Shown: positions 24,331 to 36,760, counted from the stretch's first letter. The stretch: 64,000 nt of DNA from Siphonodentalium dalli (GCA_032622095.1 CP136066.1:118189319-118253318), one strand, 5' to 3'. Numbers and translations are program-made. The notes: a model not told the origin generated them from the sequence alone.

Positions 24331-24412
24331 CAGAAATAAGAATCACTATTTATCCTGTTTCATGTGCATAATATGCACATGAAACAGGATAAATAGTGAT
24401 TCTTATTTCTGT
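24330..24412. repeat. Second perfect palindrome abutting the first, 41-bp arms
   Basis: Positions 24330-24370 and 24372-24412 are exact reverse complements around base 24371, with centre CATGTGCAT-AAT-ATGCACATG. It begins at the last base of the previous palindrome. Both have a one-base loop and no mismatches, which suggests one event made the pair. Confidence 0.95.
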
Positions 24413-25462
24413 TCTGAGAAAGATATTGTTTCCTGATAGCACAATTAAACATCTTATGATTACATCTTGTTTAGCACAATGCTATTCTTGCATCAACATT
24501 TTCTGCCCATACCTGTATTACTACAGGTAATATACACACCAAACAAATATAATTTTCACCGTTATTCTCTACTGGTACCAAAAAACCTCAAACTCTAGTT
24601 GTTTGAGGCTGACAACATTTGTCTTCATCTGGACATATCGTTGGACTCATCTTCACACTGAACCTCCTGACTAAATGTCCAGACCATGATATGAATGCCC
24701 ATTCGTATCTGGTTTAGTGAGGTGTTACGTACTACCATTAGTCTGACATCCTTTACACTCTTGGAGGAACAATCAATATCTACTGAGTCTGCTTCATTTT
24801 CAAGGGTCTCTCTATATCATCTTGAACACTTCCAACTTGGCATTAGTTGGTGTACTCTTGAGATTTGTCCAAATACTTGATGCACCTATTCCAAGGTTAC
24901 TTTCAGCTATCTTGGGAAAAGGGGAGGGGGCGCAGGTAACTCCCTCATGATGTACCAGTAGCAATACATGCTGACATACCAGGGAACTGCACAATTCAAT
25001 TACTTAACATTATAATGGCAGAGAAGACCTAGTTTACCTTTCAATTGGAATCCAATTCTGACTTAACAAGAAAGGACTTTTCATGGTCATTCACAAGAAC
25101 ATCATGTGGAAAGCCATCTTCTAATGGTGAGATAAGTCCATTATTTTTCCTCAGCAGGATTGTTATGTATACACATGTACAGGTCTATTTTGATACCTCT
25201 GTTGTTATACACATACACAATTGCACCTATCTCGGGACATGCTATAGTTAATGTTTTCAATTCTGAAGCATTTCTGTACAAAATATTGAAGTAGAATTCA
25301 TACATGTATCTCATCCTCATATTTCTATGTGGATGAGAAGAATTCTATGATTTATTGAGGGAAGAAATGAGAGGGATTGACTATACTCCCTAAAAACTTC
25401 CCTCCTTAGTTTTTCAAATGTCACAATTGCTTTTCTTTCTCGGTAAAGTGACTCCTTTAAAA

Positions 25463-27360
25463 CAACGAGAGGCCGATCACGATCGGCAGATGTTTAACCC
25501 ATACCTTGGCGATAGCGATTAGCTATTTTTATAAATTTTATAAATCCTTACACCAACCTTTTCATGAGTGCAAAAGTTTCAACAATTCACACTTTATATA
25601 GTGATCGTGTGAAAAATATTTAGTTATCACATTGTGTCAACAGGATTGGTGGAGGATGATAATATTTTTAAGCAAATAAACCAAATGACCCTCACTATGC
25701 AGGTTAGGGGTGTGTTATCGTCAACTATGCCAAGAACTATAAACATAATCAATGGAAATATTTGAGTTATCAAATCGGATAGAATGGGGTTAATCTTACC
25801 CAAACTAATGAACTGATAAACACAAAATAGTCTATGAAAAGCATGTCATTGGATTTAGAACCCCATACAATAAGTCAGTCTCAAGAATACCAGCACCATT
25901 AATATTATCCTGGAGCCCAAATGCAATTGAGGGAATTTCAAAATAAGACATTTCCTCTAATGATGAATATTCAATTGGTGATGTATTGAAACCCTTACTG
26001 AACCTGGCTCAAAGTGAAAGGGATAATATTATATCTGTCTATCGCATAATATGTGTCTATGGAATGGTTTAATTTTAATCCCAAATCCATGCAAATCAAA
26101 AGTGGATCACCATCAACCTGGACATAACATAGGAGAATGATTAAATGAAAAGCATCAAAACCATATGATGTGTGGAGAGGGTTAATCATTTTCAATGACA
26201 TCATGTTATGGAACTAAGGAATGTGTGGATAAATTTTTGTCTAAGATAAGACAACAGTGTTTGTAAAGAACAATGTCTGTAAAACAACACTACAAAGTAA
26301 CAATGGACTATTCCAATTTATTATTTTAGAATAGGTGTCATATAGTGTGTGCATATAGCTAATGTAATAAACCTGTTTCAACAAAGGGGTTAACTTCATA
26401 TTGCACAGAAAGCAGAACTCCACCAGAGAGTGAGTAATCAATCACAGTTTGACATAATTATGATAACAAGTCCAGCCAGCCAGTGGTACCACTATCATGC
26501 TTTATAGCATGTAGTATCTAATGTCATAGTGATAATTAACTCATTTCAATAACACACATTGCTGTGGGATATATGTTCTCTTCAAATTCCCAGCAGTAAT
26601 TACTTGAATTATAAAGGGTCATAACTCTGTTAAAATATATCGGATCAAACCCATATTCGAACTCGATCTGTATTTAGGGGTGATAAATTCATATACCAAA
26701 TTTTGTGTTGATCAGATGAAAAATGTTTTGAGTCATAGCAGCTTGGGTGAATTCTAAGTAAACATAAGAGTGAAAAGGGTTAATTAAACAATACCAAAAA
26801 CCATACAGATGAAGAACGTGCTAAGAAAAACCTAGGTAAGAAATATGAGGCAGATCAGAAGAAATATGTTCAACTTATTGCATTGGATAGCATGTGTGTA
26901 AAGGGTTAATTATTTTCTAAACTGATCAACCAATCAATACCAAAAACTATACAGGTGAGGGGTGTGTCATCATAAACCTACATATCAAATATGAACACAA
27001 TCGGACAAAAAAATATTTCGGTTAGAGCATCGGATTTTTTTTTAATTTATTTTATTTTCGAAAAAAGGGTCATAACTCCTTTAAAATAAATCGGATCAAA
27101 CCCATATTCGAACTCGATCTGTATTTTTGGCTGTGAAACTCACATACCAAATTTGGTTCCAATCAGATAAAAAATGTTTGAGTTATGGCAGAATGCGTGA
27201 ATTCTAAGTTGAAAAAGGGCCATAACTCTGTAACAAAATCTCGGATCAAACCCAAATTCGAACTCGATCTGTATTTTGGGCTGAGAAACCCATATACAAA
27301 ATTTGGTTTCGATTGGATAGAAAATGTTTGAGTTATCGCATTACTCGTAAAGTGTCTACG

Positions 27361-27407
<47 letters not shown>

Positions 27408-27478
27408 GGACGAACGACGAGTGGTCAATCTGGGCAACGACACTATGTTTACCATACTATGGTATGGGTAAACATAAA
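25463..27478 (+). mobile_element. Rolling-circle-like element, family GGCCGATC, copy c (most complete)
   Basis: The 5' hairpin GGCCGATCACGATCGGC is followed by GTTTAACCCATACC. The 3' end is the hairpin ACCATACTATGGTATGGGTA (about 27452-27472), carrying the inverse of that motif. Monomers with CATAACTC, CCCATATTCGAACTCGATCT and a GATAAAAAATG stretch lie at about 26617, 27068 and 27218 (period about 150 where adjacent). A pure ACAG tract runs from 27360 to 27407. The 64-codon minus frame over that tract is an artefact. About 1.1 kb of non-monomer sequence follows the 5' end. Confidence 0.75.
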
Positions 27479-27554
27479 AAGGGAAAAAATGGTAAGCACC
27501 CATCAAGAGGTCACACCGAAGATCCATATGAAGGTTGGTGATGATCGAATGAGG

Positions 27555-27725
27555 GATAAGCTATAAGGATTTAGTGATGCAAAGAGTAAAATCCAAGATG
27601 GCTGCCAGTGGCCATATTTTTCATAAAAAATCATTCAAATTTGACAGCTCCCATCTAGAGGTGATCCTAGACCCATATACCGATTATCGTTGAAATTGGT
27701 CAAAGTTTGTTTTAACACCTTTGTT
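27555..27725 (+). repeat. Single monomer of the CAAGATGGCNGCC family
   Basis: TGCAAAGAGTAAAATCCAAG then ATGGCTGCC and CTCCCATCTAGAGGTGATCC match the array at 56060-56470. They also share AAAGAGTAAAATCCAAGATG with the 17900-19095 element. Non-coding. Confidence 0.6.
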
Positions 27726-28364
27726 TTATTTTATTATGGTTTTTTGAATAGTCTATTTCTATTTGAAGAGTTCAGTGAAGAGTTTAAATTTATTTGAAGA
27801 ATCTTTTATTGTGTTATGTTTTCATTAATTTTATATCAGGTTGAATAGATACTTAAAGTTAACTTTCGAATCATTTGTCATGGAGATGAGACAGGAACCC
27901 CTCAATGTGTCAGATCATAAGAAATATTTTTGAATTCATGTCGGGTTGTTTGCTTGTTCTTACATTGGAGTTAAGATAAGGAAATTTTCTTTATGTCATG
28001 CAAAATGATAGAGCACCGCACAATTAGTAAGATGGAACTGAAGATGTCATATGGGGTTGTTTGCAAACATTGAGAAACAAATTCGGCAAATTAAAAAAAA
28101 AATGGCATCAAGTCGAGAATTCATGAGGGATTGTTCGCCTAAAGCCTTGTCAGGTCGTTTTTTGCCTTAAATTATAAATTGTTCTACTTTTATATGACCT
28201 TGAACTGTCCATTGTAGTTGAATGACATACATGAGTACACACCGTGCCATGAACAAGCGACCCAACAATGACTCATCTTATGTCATGAGACTGCAACCTT
28301 AAACTGCAAGATCATGGACATATTGTGGATGTCAAGTGGGGTTGTTTGTCCACAGCCTTGTGGG

Positions 28365-29238
28365 CAGTGTTCGCGCTGTCGGTAGCCAAATTAGCCAATG
28401 GCTAATCTTTTTCGAATTTGGCTAATAAAAATTTCATTTGGCTAAACTTTTGGCTAAACTTTTTTTGAACCCAAATGGAGACTGAAAGCATGGAGCCAGA
28501 ATGCTAATTAATAAAAGCGCTCAATAGATCGACATTCAAGACGAAGTTAGGTGACGAAAGTATTTCATTATTTTCGTACTTATGAAATATCGTACAAAGG
28601 GAAACCCGATCGACAACTCTATCAATCAAGCGATCACAAAGTGATATGCAATCATCTTTAGTTTTCACATGACGGACATTCAAAGACGCATGGACATTTA
28701 ACCGACCATGGTTGAATTATGACAATGTGAAGAAAGCAATGTTTTGTAAAGTGCATTGACGCCGGTATATAAGCAATTTCTTCGTAACAGGCTGTTTTAA
28801 TCTGGCGAAAGATTACGTCACTCTGCACGAAGCAGCAAAAGGTCATTATTAATTTTTACATTTAATCCCCAAATCCCCCATTCAGCCCATTGTCTGTCTG
28901 GTCACCCACGGCGCGCCTGCACAATGCATGTTTATGATGACATTGTATTTATGACGGTCGAGGTTTATGATCACCAAGTATAAGACAATAGCTTAATCAG
29001 CCAAATGTGAATCACGACAGATATTTTGTGGCTATTTGTCGTCAATACCGATAGGCCTACAGTCAAAATAATATGCATGCTTTTATGACAGATTGTAATT
29101 TGATAATGGCGTAACAATATTAAGTTATTAGTTTCCAGATGTCAATTAGATATTTTCGCAAGGATAAATATTTAATGATTTAAAAAAAGATATTGATATA
29201 AAACAAAAAAATAATGACATTAAGGTCAATCCCGGGTT

Positions 29239-29275
<37 letters not shown>

Positions 29276-29565
29276 AAAAATCACTATTTCACATAAAGAT
29301 TAATAAATTTTTAATAAATGATATATATAAAAATACTTCTAGTTCATCAAAATTATTTAAATTAGTGTGTATTTTACCTGTGTCTGTTAGATTTTACGTT
29401 TTAGTCATTAATTGTGAACCGACCAGAAGACGATGATTTAATCGGCCAAAGTTTTTTTTAATTTGGCCAAAAAACATTTGGCTAAAGTTTTTTTCATTTG
29501 GCTAATAAAATTTTCATTTGGCTAAACTTTTGGCTAAAGTTTTTTTCGGTCCAGCGCGAACACTG
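28365..29565. mobile_element. Non-autonomous hAT element (hAT-D), 1201 bp
   Basis: Perfect 14-bp terminal inverted repeats, CAGTGTTCGCGCTG and its complement. A perfect 8-bp target-site duplication CTTGTGGG flanks it (28357-28364 and 29566-29573). Subterminal TTTGGCTAA/AAA motifs repeat many times at both ends. It is internally deleted with no transposase frame; scraps such as GACGAAGTTAGGTGACGAAA match 21661-21961. A paralogous unfilled site (CCACAGCCTTGTGGGGTCG) near 44671 supports the boundaries. Confidence 0.93.
29241..29273. repeat. Poly-C run, about 33 bases
   Basis: An uninterrupted C tract inside hAT-D, followed by a short A tract. Its length is probably not reliable in the assembly. 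On the opposite strand it is a G-run able to form quadruplexes. Confidence 0.9.
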
Positions 29566-30282
29566 CTTGTGGGGTAGTTTTGATTATAATTTGTTCTCCC
29601 GTAATTCACTAATGAAGCATGGCATGAACTTTGACAAGAAAATAGAAATAACCCCATAAGATATACCGGTATAACATAATGAAGAACGGCATGAACTTTG
29701 ACTGCCTTCTAGGGTTAACCCCACAAGTGATGAACATATAAATAACCTCATAAGGTACCTTAAGTTACTAATAAAGCAGGACATGGAGTTTGCTTTCTGG
29801 TGTTAACCCCTCAAGTCATAAGGTATCTTAAGTGATATGAAGCATGACATGAACTTTCACTGCTTTCTGGGGTTAAGAACATAGAAATAACCTCATAAAG
29901 CCTTAAGATAAATGAAGGGCAGCAAAAAACTTTGACTGACCCCACAAGTCAAGAACGTAGAAATAACCTCATATGGTATTTTGAGTCTCAAAAACTACTG
30001 AGATTATAAAGATGTAACATATAATACATGTGATTTGTTGGAAAGTTGTTGCATAAGTCATATAAAATTATAAATGGCAACATGCCATATTTTGGACAAA
30101 CAGCTGTATGGAGTGTAGGTATTATAATATTATGATATTCGGTCTTATAATCTATTTCATATTTACACTGACAATTACTGTACGGTACCCAAGTATAATT
30201 ATATTCAGTAAATTAGTATTTTGAGAAATGAGAAGTAAAAATGTCAGTCATGGTGTTGGCAGATAAATGCAGAGAATAACTA

Positions 30283-33200
30283 GAGGTGTGACTGTCCCAA
30301 TGGGACTACGGATACCCCACTGTTTTTAAAATACTAAGATGTTTCACATGTCAGTAAACATTTAGTTAAAATAATAAAATAACAGTTCCCATTGCAGGTG
30401 TACAACCATAACCCTAATCTTAAACCTATTGACCAAAAAATGTAGGAATAAAAGCTTGGACAAAATTATGTATGTTGCGAAAAAAATTCTAAGTCGAATA
30501 AGGGGAATAACTCCACACAAAATATGTCGGACAGACGTCATAATCGCAGGTGCACAGGTACCCATGGTACTAAATATCAGTGCCAAGATTAAAAAACATT
30601 GACCGAAAAATGTAGGAATAAAAGCTCGGACAAAATTATGCATGTTGCAAAAAATGTTTCTAATAGTGTGGTCGTGGTACGCAAAAAAAGGGGTCAACCC
30701 AGAAGAAATTGGTATAGAAGCGATCTCGGTGTCATTCAACGCGGGAGAATCTCTGCTACAACATATCCAAAATCCGCTAAAATCCGCTTTGGGCAAAATC
30801 CAGGATCCAAGATGGCGTCCAACATGGCTGCCTTTAGTCAAAAGAGATTCTGACTGAGATTAATTCGACATAATGAGAACAAATGTTGCCATATTAATAC
30901 AAATGTATACATTTTTGCGAAGGTAAAGTATTATGCCACATATCTATAGAAAAAATGGAACCCCTCGCCCCAGATGGCTGCCAAAATGGTGGCCTAAACT
31001 CGAAAATTTGAAATATTTGCCTAATATCTTAAAGATCAATTCCTGTTGTTTGATAATGGTTCAGACTGGCGACATTGATTTAGTCATATTCATGTTAATT
31101 CATCATTGGAGCAATGAAAGATACCATAAATGGGGTCCCAGCCTCATATACACCCTCAAAAATTTGATTTTACAGAACGCGGTATAAAATTCCACAAAAA
31201 TCGCCATTGGGATTCCAGTCGAATATCAACAAGAAATGGACAGAACTGTACAATGTAAGTTGGGCATACCATTATCTATAATTACTCCAATTCAATGAAA
31301 CCCAAATTCGCGCTTTGTCTTAAAATGGCTGCCAAAATGGCGGTCAAAATATGGAAAATGGCAGATATTTAGAATGGTCATCAGAGGGTTAGACCCAGAA
31401 GGAATTGGTAAAGAAACGGTTTTGTTGTCATTCGACACGGGAGAATCTCGTGTATAACATATCCAAAATCCACTAAAATCCGCTTTGGGGAAAATACAGA
31501 ATTCAAGGCGTCCAACATGGTCGCCAATAATAATGAAAATGGCAAATATGTAGTTATTCACGAAAACCCATTCGACAAAACGCCAATTCGGCACCAAAAC
31601 ACATCATTGATTGAAATCAATGTTTTTTGTGGGTATGAGTAGCCAATCACGATTCAAAATGCTAAGATGGCTACCAAAATGGCCACCGAAAATTGTCGAA
31701 ATTTAAGTTCTGCTCAGAGGAAAGCCGAAACAACACTTCGGTTGTGAGCTAACGATGACAGACCTATTAAACATGTTGCCAATAATCTACTACCACAATC
31801 AGTTCAGCCCGAAATGTTCCAACTAAGCAGTATCTACTGCAGGATCCAACACGATGTCCACTTATTACGAGGGACTATCTGGAAATTAATTAAAAAGAAA
31901 TTAAATTGCTACGAATCTGGATTATTTGAAAACACAGTGTCAACATTTCTACTTATAACGACTATTCGGAACATCAAATATATGGGCATCGGTGGTCTAA
32001 GTCCGGAAGCATCAGGCTATAATAGGTTTTCCAGTGCTGGCGAAAGTGAAAAGGACAGGAGGGAAAAGCGAATAATCTGGGGTTTACTTAATTGGTGGGC
32101 AAGTTGGTTATCGGAGCTGGGGAGTTTCAAAGTAAAATTATTTTCTTCAATATCAAGAGGAAAAATGAAAATTCGCACATACATTGTATACCCTTCAAAC
32201 TTTATGTGACAATTCCGTGTCATGCGATTGTGGGTATATACATGTGGATAGAAACATTCTAGTAAATATATAGACGCACCTATATCTTCTACACATTTAG
32301 TGAATTTCATCAATGATATGTAGACACAATGTGCGTCACGGCTGGATCTGACCCGTAGGCGTAAAGGTATCAACCATTTAGCTTGATTAACTGGCATTTC
32401 AAGGTTGTCATTGGATAGAAATGCCACATGAACATGGTGATTAACAACATGTTTGTCTAAGAAATGTGAACAATGAACATGTTATTTTCCGGATGTTAGA
32501 CAATCAAACTGCCACATAAGGCGTTCATCCATGCTCATCAGAGCACGAAATATGTGCAAATTAATGACACGAACACTATTTCATGCGGACGACGTACTCT
32601 AGACCTACATCCAACGTCATTTCCTATTAACTTTTATTGTTTGTACGGACGGTTTCGATGTTTGAAAATCCCGCTTGTCCAAGAAAACCTCCACATACTT
32701 ACGGAGTCGATGTGTAAACAATGTATGGGGATAGTTTCTTCATACATATATGTATTTGGCACACGTATTTTCTAGAACATAAGAGATCACCATTTACCGG
32801 AGAGTTGATATCTGGGAAGAGATCAGAGTAAAAATACTTTTCTTACATGTCGAAATGGGGAATCCATGGACTACATTTAGTTCCAGCTTGAAACTTGAAA
32901 ATGATGGCCGAGTCCGAATAGTTCATATTTCGTCGCATCAGTGCTATAATGTAACCCACATTTTCAACTTTCCGAGAAAATGAAGGTTGAAGTTTTTAGA
33001 CAACATTTCTCCTAATGTTGACAAAGCATGACGTATTGTTGTATTTATCCCAATGAAAACTGACATTAGCTGTTCATTGAACCACATATTGTTTTCTGTT
33101 TATTCCCTCGTTTTCTTTTAAAAAACAATAGCTTTTTTGGAGATATGACATTTTGCGTATGCCAGCGACGATTCGTTTCCGTGCTATAATGAAGTTGTGC

Positions 33201-35352
33201 TAATAAATGCAGATTAAGCTAAATATGGTGGCAATCGCATGTGTCTATGAACTAAAAAGTGCCTATTCTACACTATGAAAATTCACCCATGTGCATCATC
33301 ATACAGAAATGTGTGGAACAATCACAAAATTTAAATCACCAAATGATCACGTGACTAACATGGAGATACTGCCATATAGCACACATTTTAGAATTCACAA
33401 ACACAAAACAGAAGTCACGTGGACAACATGAAGCGTCCGATTGGCTGCTGTTGGACATACGACCTCATAGCACGAATAATTGTAAAGATAGCTGGAGATA
33501 CGACATTTGCTTCACTGGTTTGTGCGAATATTTGTCATCCAATGCAAGGACAGTTTGGCCCATCGGATTGGATTTTTTCTCATGATTCGAATGGTATCAA
33601 ATACTCATTTCCCGCCATAATGGATATACGACATTATAGCACTGATGAGTCGAGATTTTGTCAACCCGCGGGAAGCCACCAAAAGATTGAAAATAAATAG
33701 TTTTGATGTATATGAGCCAACTATCAACTGCATCCACCACTCACAACTTCCATTATGTGATAAGCTGGGCAGCGTCTACCATTTTCGTTTTGGAAGCCAT
33801 ATTAGATAAAATTTATTGTTTCTTTTGGTCTATTTGAGATGGAATGTTCACAAATAAAAGAAACGATCAATTATTTTGTAGACAAGATCTGCTCATCCCT
33901 AAATATCAAATGTGACCAGAACCCCAAAGTCGATTTTGGTTAAATTTCATACCGCATTCGTTATAACTTATTAGTGAAGGACCGGAGTAAACTATGATCT
34001 AATCTATTAGAAATGTCATTGCTGTAATGATCATTGAAAGAATATACCCATTGTTTCCCAGTTCAGAGAGCAACAAGTGATAAACAGAAGTGATAGAAAA
34101 TAGTATTTTTCACATCGGGTGGCCATTTCTGGTACTGATTTTTAAGTTTTTACATAGAGCTAGCATAATGGCATCATAAAGAGGTATACATTCGTATTTA
34201 TTTAGTCAATTTTATTCATCAACCACTACTTATAATGGATTGAATGACACTGTGATCAATATCCGCCATTTTCCATATTTTGACCGCCATTTTGGCAGCC
34301 ATTTTGAGACAACGCGCCAATTTGGGTTTCATTGAATTGGAGTATTTATAGATATTGGTATGCCCAACTTACATTGTACAGTTCTGTCCATTTCTTGTTG
34401 ATATATGACTGTAATCACAATGGAGAGTTTTGTGGAATTTTATACCGCGTTCTGTAAAATCGAATTTTTGAGGGTGTAGATGAGTCTGGGACCCCATTTA
34501 TGGTATCTTTCATTGCTCCAATGATGAATTAACATGAATATGACTAATCAATGTCGCCAGTCTGAACCATTATCAAACAACAGGAATTGATCTTTAAGAT
34601 ATTAGGCAAAAACTTCAAATGTTCGAGTTTAGGCCGCCATTTTGGCGGCCATCTGGGATGATGGGTTCCATTTTTGCCATAAACAGGTGGCACAACATTT
34701 TACCTTTGCAAAAATGTATACATTTGTATACATATGACAACATTTGTTCTCACTGTTATCGAATTAATCTCAGTCAGAGTATCTTTTGACTAACGGCAGC
34801 CATGTTGGACGCCATCTTGGATCCTGAATTTTGCCCAAAGCGGATTTTAGCGGATTTTGGATATGTTATACACGAGATTCTCCCGCGTCGAATGACACCA
34901 AAACCGCTTCTATACCAATTTATTCCGGGTCAAACCCTCTGACGACCACACTATAAGTCGAAAAAGGGGGATAACTCCACCAAAAAATGTCGGACAGACG
35001 TCATAATCACAGGTGCACAAGTTCCCATGGTACTAAATATCTGTGCCACGTTTTAAAAAAATTAACCGAGAAATGTAGGAATAAAAGATCGGACAAAAGT
35101 ATACATGTTGCGAAAATTTTCTAAGTCGAAAAAGGGGGGATAACTCCAGCAAAAAAAGTCCGACAGACGTCATAATCGCAGGTGCACAGGTTCCCATGGT
35201 GGTTGATGTCTGTGCCAAGTTTCACGGAAATTGGTAAAAAAACGACTGAGAAAAACTCCGGACAAATTTGTGTCTACGGACGGACGACAGACGGACGGAC
35301 GGACAAGCTGACTCCAGTATACCCCCCTAACTTCGTTGCGGGGGGTATAATA
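30283..35352 (+). mobile_element. Rolling-circle-like element (family D), split by a 4.3-kb insertion
   Basis: The 5' hairpin GTCCCAATGGGAC is followed by TACGGATACCCC. The 3' end is the hairpin ATACCCCCCTAACTTCGTTG with CGGGGGGTATAATA (35319-35352), with a GACGGACGGACGGACAAG tract just before. Monomers (TCGGACAGACGTCATAATCG, CAGGTGCACAGGT, GTAGGAATAAAAGCTCGGAC) lie on both sides of the insertion in one orientation. Without the insertion the element is about 780 bp. Non-coding. Confidence 0.7.
30664..34953. mobile_element. 4.29-kb fold-back element with TAA target duplication
   Basis: Its ends are TAGTGTGGTCG and the complement, flanked by TAA at 30661-30663 and 34954-34956. The host element reads through the site (TTTC|TAA|GTCG), as in an intact monomer at 35118. 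Inverted arms of about 700 bp (30664-31375 and 34257-34953) contain AAATCCGCTTTGGGCAAAAT and CAAGATGGCGTCCAACATGG. A third, direct partial copy of the arm tip follows the left arm (31376-31560). The 2.9-kb interior has short frames (131 codons at 31814, 93 at 33419) with no domain. A 3-bp TAA duplication fits PIF/Harbinger but no transposase is seen. Confidence 0.75.
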
Positions 35353-35596
35353 ATTGAATACAGTTAACGGAACTTAGGTGAGTATATGTACACTTATTTA
35401 TTTAATGGAATATATTAATATAGTTATAAAATGTCAAGTCTCATGTGTTTTAGTACCCAAAACTAAGTATTCCAGGTGAGAACGGTGTTAGCAATTCATA
35501 CTTCAACACAACGATTCAACTATCTCCTTTCCAGGCAATACCGGTATTCCTTGAGGACTATTGTTTTTTCTTCTTCCCTCATTTTGTCGTTTCATA

Positions 35597-36760
35597 TCAG
35601 ATGATGTCTCTTACATATATGCCAGGATTTTCAAGTTCTCGTATGACATCATTCGATTCGTCATAACTTTCACTGAAATTGTCATCAGAGGATTCAGATC
35701 AGTCCGAAAACATTAAATTAACATCCATTGCTGTTAACACTGGAAAGAACTCACTCATACCATCATCGCTTGCACTGTTTGAAACTGGCGAACGTTCAAC
35801 TGACGAACACCTAACTGTTAAACACTTTTAGTTTTCATCACTATCACTGTCGGAAATCTTACGTTTTCATAATTTACTCTTTGTTTTTCATTTTGTAATG
35901 AACAAAGTCATCTGTATCGGACGAACTGGAACTTAAACATAGTCAGAAGAAGAATCAACACTCATTTCGTGCGACAGATATGGCTCAATGTCTTCGATCA
36001 TCGTCAAAGTCGGAGTAATCAACCCTGAAAAACAAAGACATAAATATTTATTATATGCTCTTCTATGAATTATCAATGAGGTCAAATAAAACTAATTGTT
36101 TCAAGTCTGCAACCGACCCTAAAATTGATATTGAATTGAATCCGGGGAATATAAGATTGTTAATGACATGTCGCCGCATGAGTGAATGACTATTCTTGTT
36201 TTAGAATAGAATAGAATAATTTTATTACTGTAGTGGCATGTGTAATTTGCAATTATACAAATTATGTTACATAACATAAAGTTATAACACCTAGCCCATA
36301 GGACCTATAAGTCAATTTATATACATGTATACATCAAATTCATAGATATAAGCGTATGCGGGGTAATGTTAACAAAGAACGTCTTAATAAAACAAATGTA
36401 TGTACATATCTAGCTGTTTGGCGTGGAAATGTGTTTTATATACCGGTAGGGTACACTGTAAATATGTTTGTTTGTTTTTCAAAAATAAGTTTCAGTGTTT
36501 AAACATCATTTATATCTTTAGGCCAAATAAAAAAAAATCACTTGTTTCCAATTGGTTTCCCAAATAAATCCAACCAACCAGCCAGGGAAATGTATTGCAA
36601 ATTTATAGCAGACCAATACCTTCATTGGATTCCTCTATGTCTTGCAGTGTGTCATTATCAGTATCATTGTATGTTGCTGAAGTTTTTTCTTCATTTAATG
36701 CATAACGTGTGAACGTGTCACCAAAGACCTTCGGTACTGCATCAGTCTTTCAGACTTCTC
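35597..36760 (-). pseudogene. Decayed two-exon coding tract, acidic/serine-rich protein
   Basis: On minus, exon-like 36760-36620 follows an acceptor TGTTTCTAG and ends at the donor-like GAAG|GTATTG. It reads VFGDTFTRYALNEEKTSATY and NDTDNDTLQDIEESNEG after a frameshift near its start. A second block starts at the acceptor TTTGTTTTTCAG| (36024). Joining at these sites keeps the frame into LITPTLTMIEDIEPYLSHEM. After a stop and a shift it continues SSSSSDTDDFVHYKMKNKES, KRKISDSDSDEN, MSEFFPVLTAMDVNLMFSD and SESSDDNFSESYDESNDVIR, with further in-frame stops. I do not recognise the family; it may be the acidic N-terminal part of a transposase or a nuclear protein. It is dead as it stands. Confidence 0.45.

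Larger units (their letters stand above)
22400..25140 (-). pseudogene. Decayed coding region, unknown protein, many stops
   Basis: Reading minus from high to low, protein-like blocks recur: GLISPLEDGFPHDVLVNDHE (about 25135-25075), ENEADSVDIDCSSKSVKDVR and NTSLNQIRMGIHIMVWTFSQ (about 24800-24650), SLEKSDIEWDYETMQYVPV (about 24118-24062), VIHTIVDKR, KLECPLNPEHLNMLDFMTKF (about 23620-23560), GDACMLNKLSKSNVKMVVRH (about 23070-23010) and MTCLVVEYEHSIATGIP (about 22565-22515). Single stops and frameshifts separate them, and a donor-like GTGAGTATT follows LPRSEK. I do not recognise the family. The collinear plus-strand frames at 22429, 22651 and 22891 are shadows. It is a dead gene or transposon gene. 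Confidence 0.4.
27880..30000. repeat. Diverged tandem repeats interrupted by a hAT element
   Basis: Units contain GAGACTGCAACC, ACCTTGAC, GGGGTTGTTTG, CCACAGCCTTGTGGGG and ATTATAATTTGTTCTCC. The same family is at 44204-44890. From 29580 to 29960 the units are shorter (GAACTTTGACTGCCTTCT, ACCCCACAAGT, AGAAATAACCTCATAAG). The hAT element at 28365-29565 splits one unit. No coding. Confidence 0.6.

Noticed and set aside
17519-25515. An 8-kb transposon bounded by about 50-bp inverted repeats (TATCGCCAAGG...GGCCTCTC)
   Set aside because: The two inverted repeats are the 5' ends of two separate oppositely oriented elements (copy b on minus, copy c on plus). Each has its own matching 3' hairpin outside the interval.
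27333-27527. Minus frame with a SVCLSVCLSVCLSV stretch
   Set aside because: Translation of the ACAG microsatellite; not a real cysteine-repeat protein.
31814-32209. 131-codon plus frame in the centre of the fold-back element, and the 136-codon minus frame opposite
   Set aside because: Both strands are open over the same bases. Neither shows a domain or plausible composition, and no second copy is visible.
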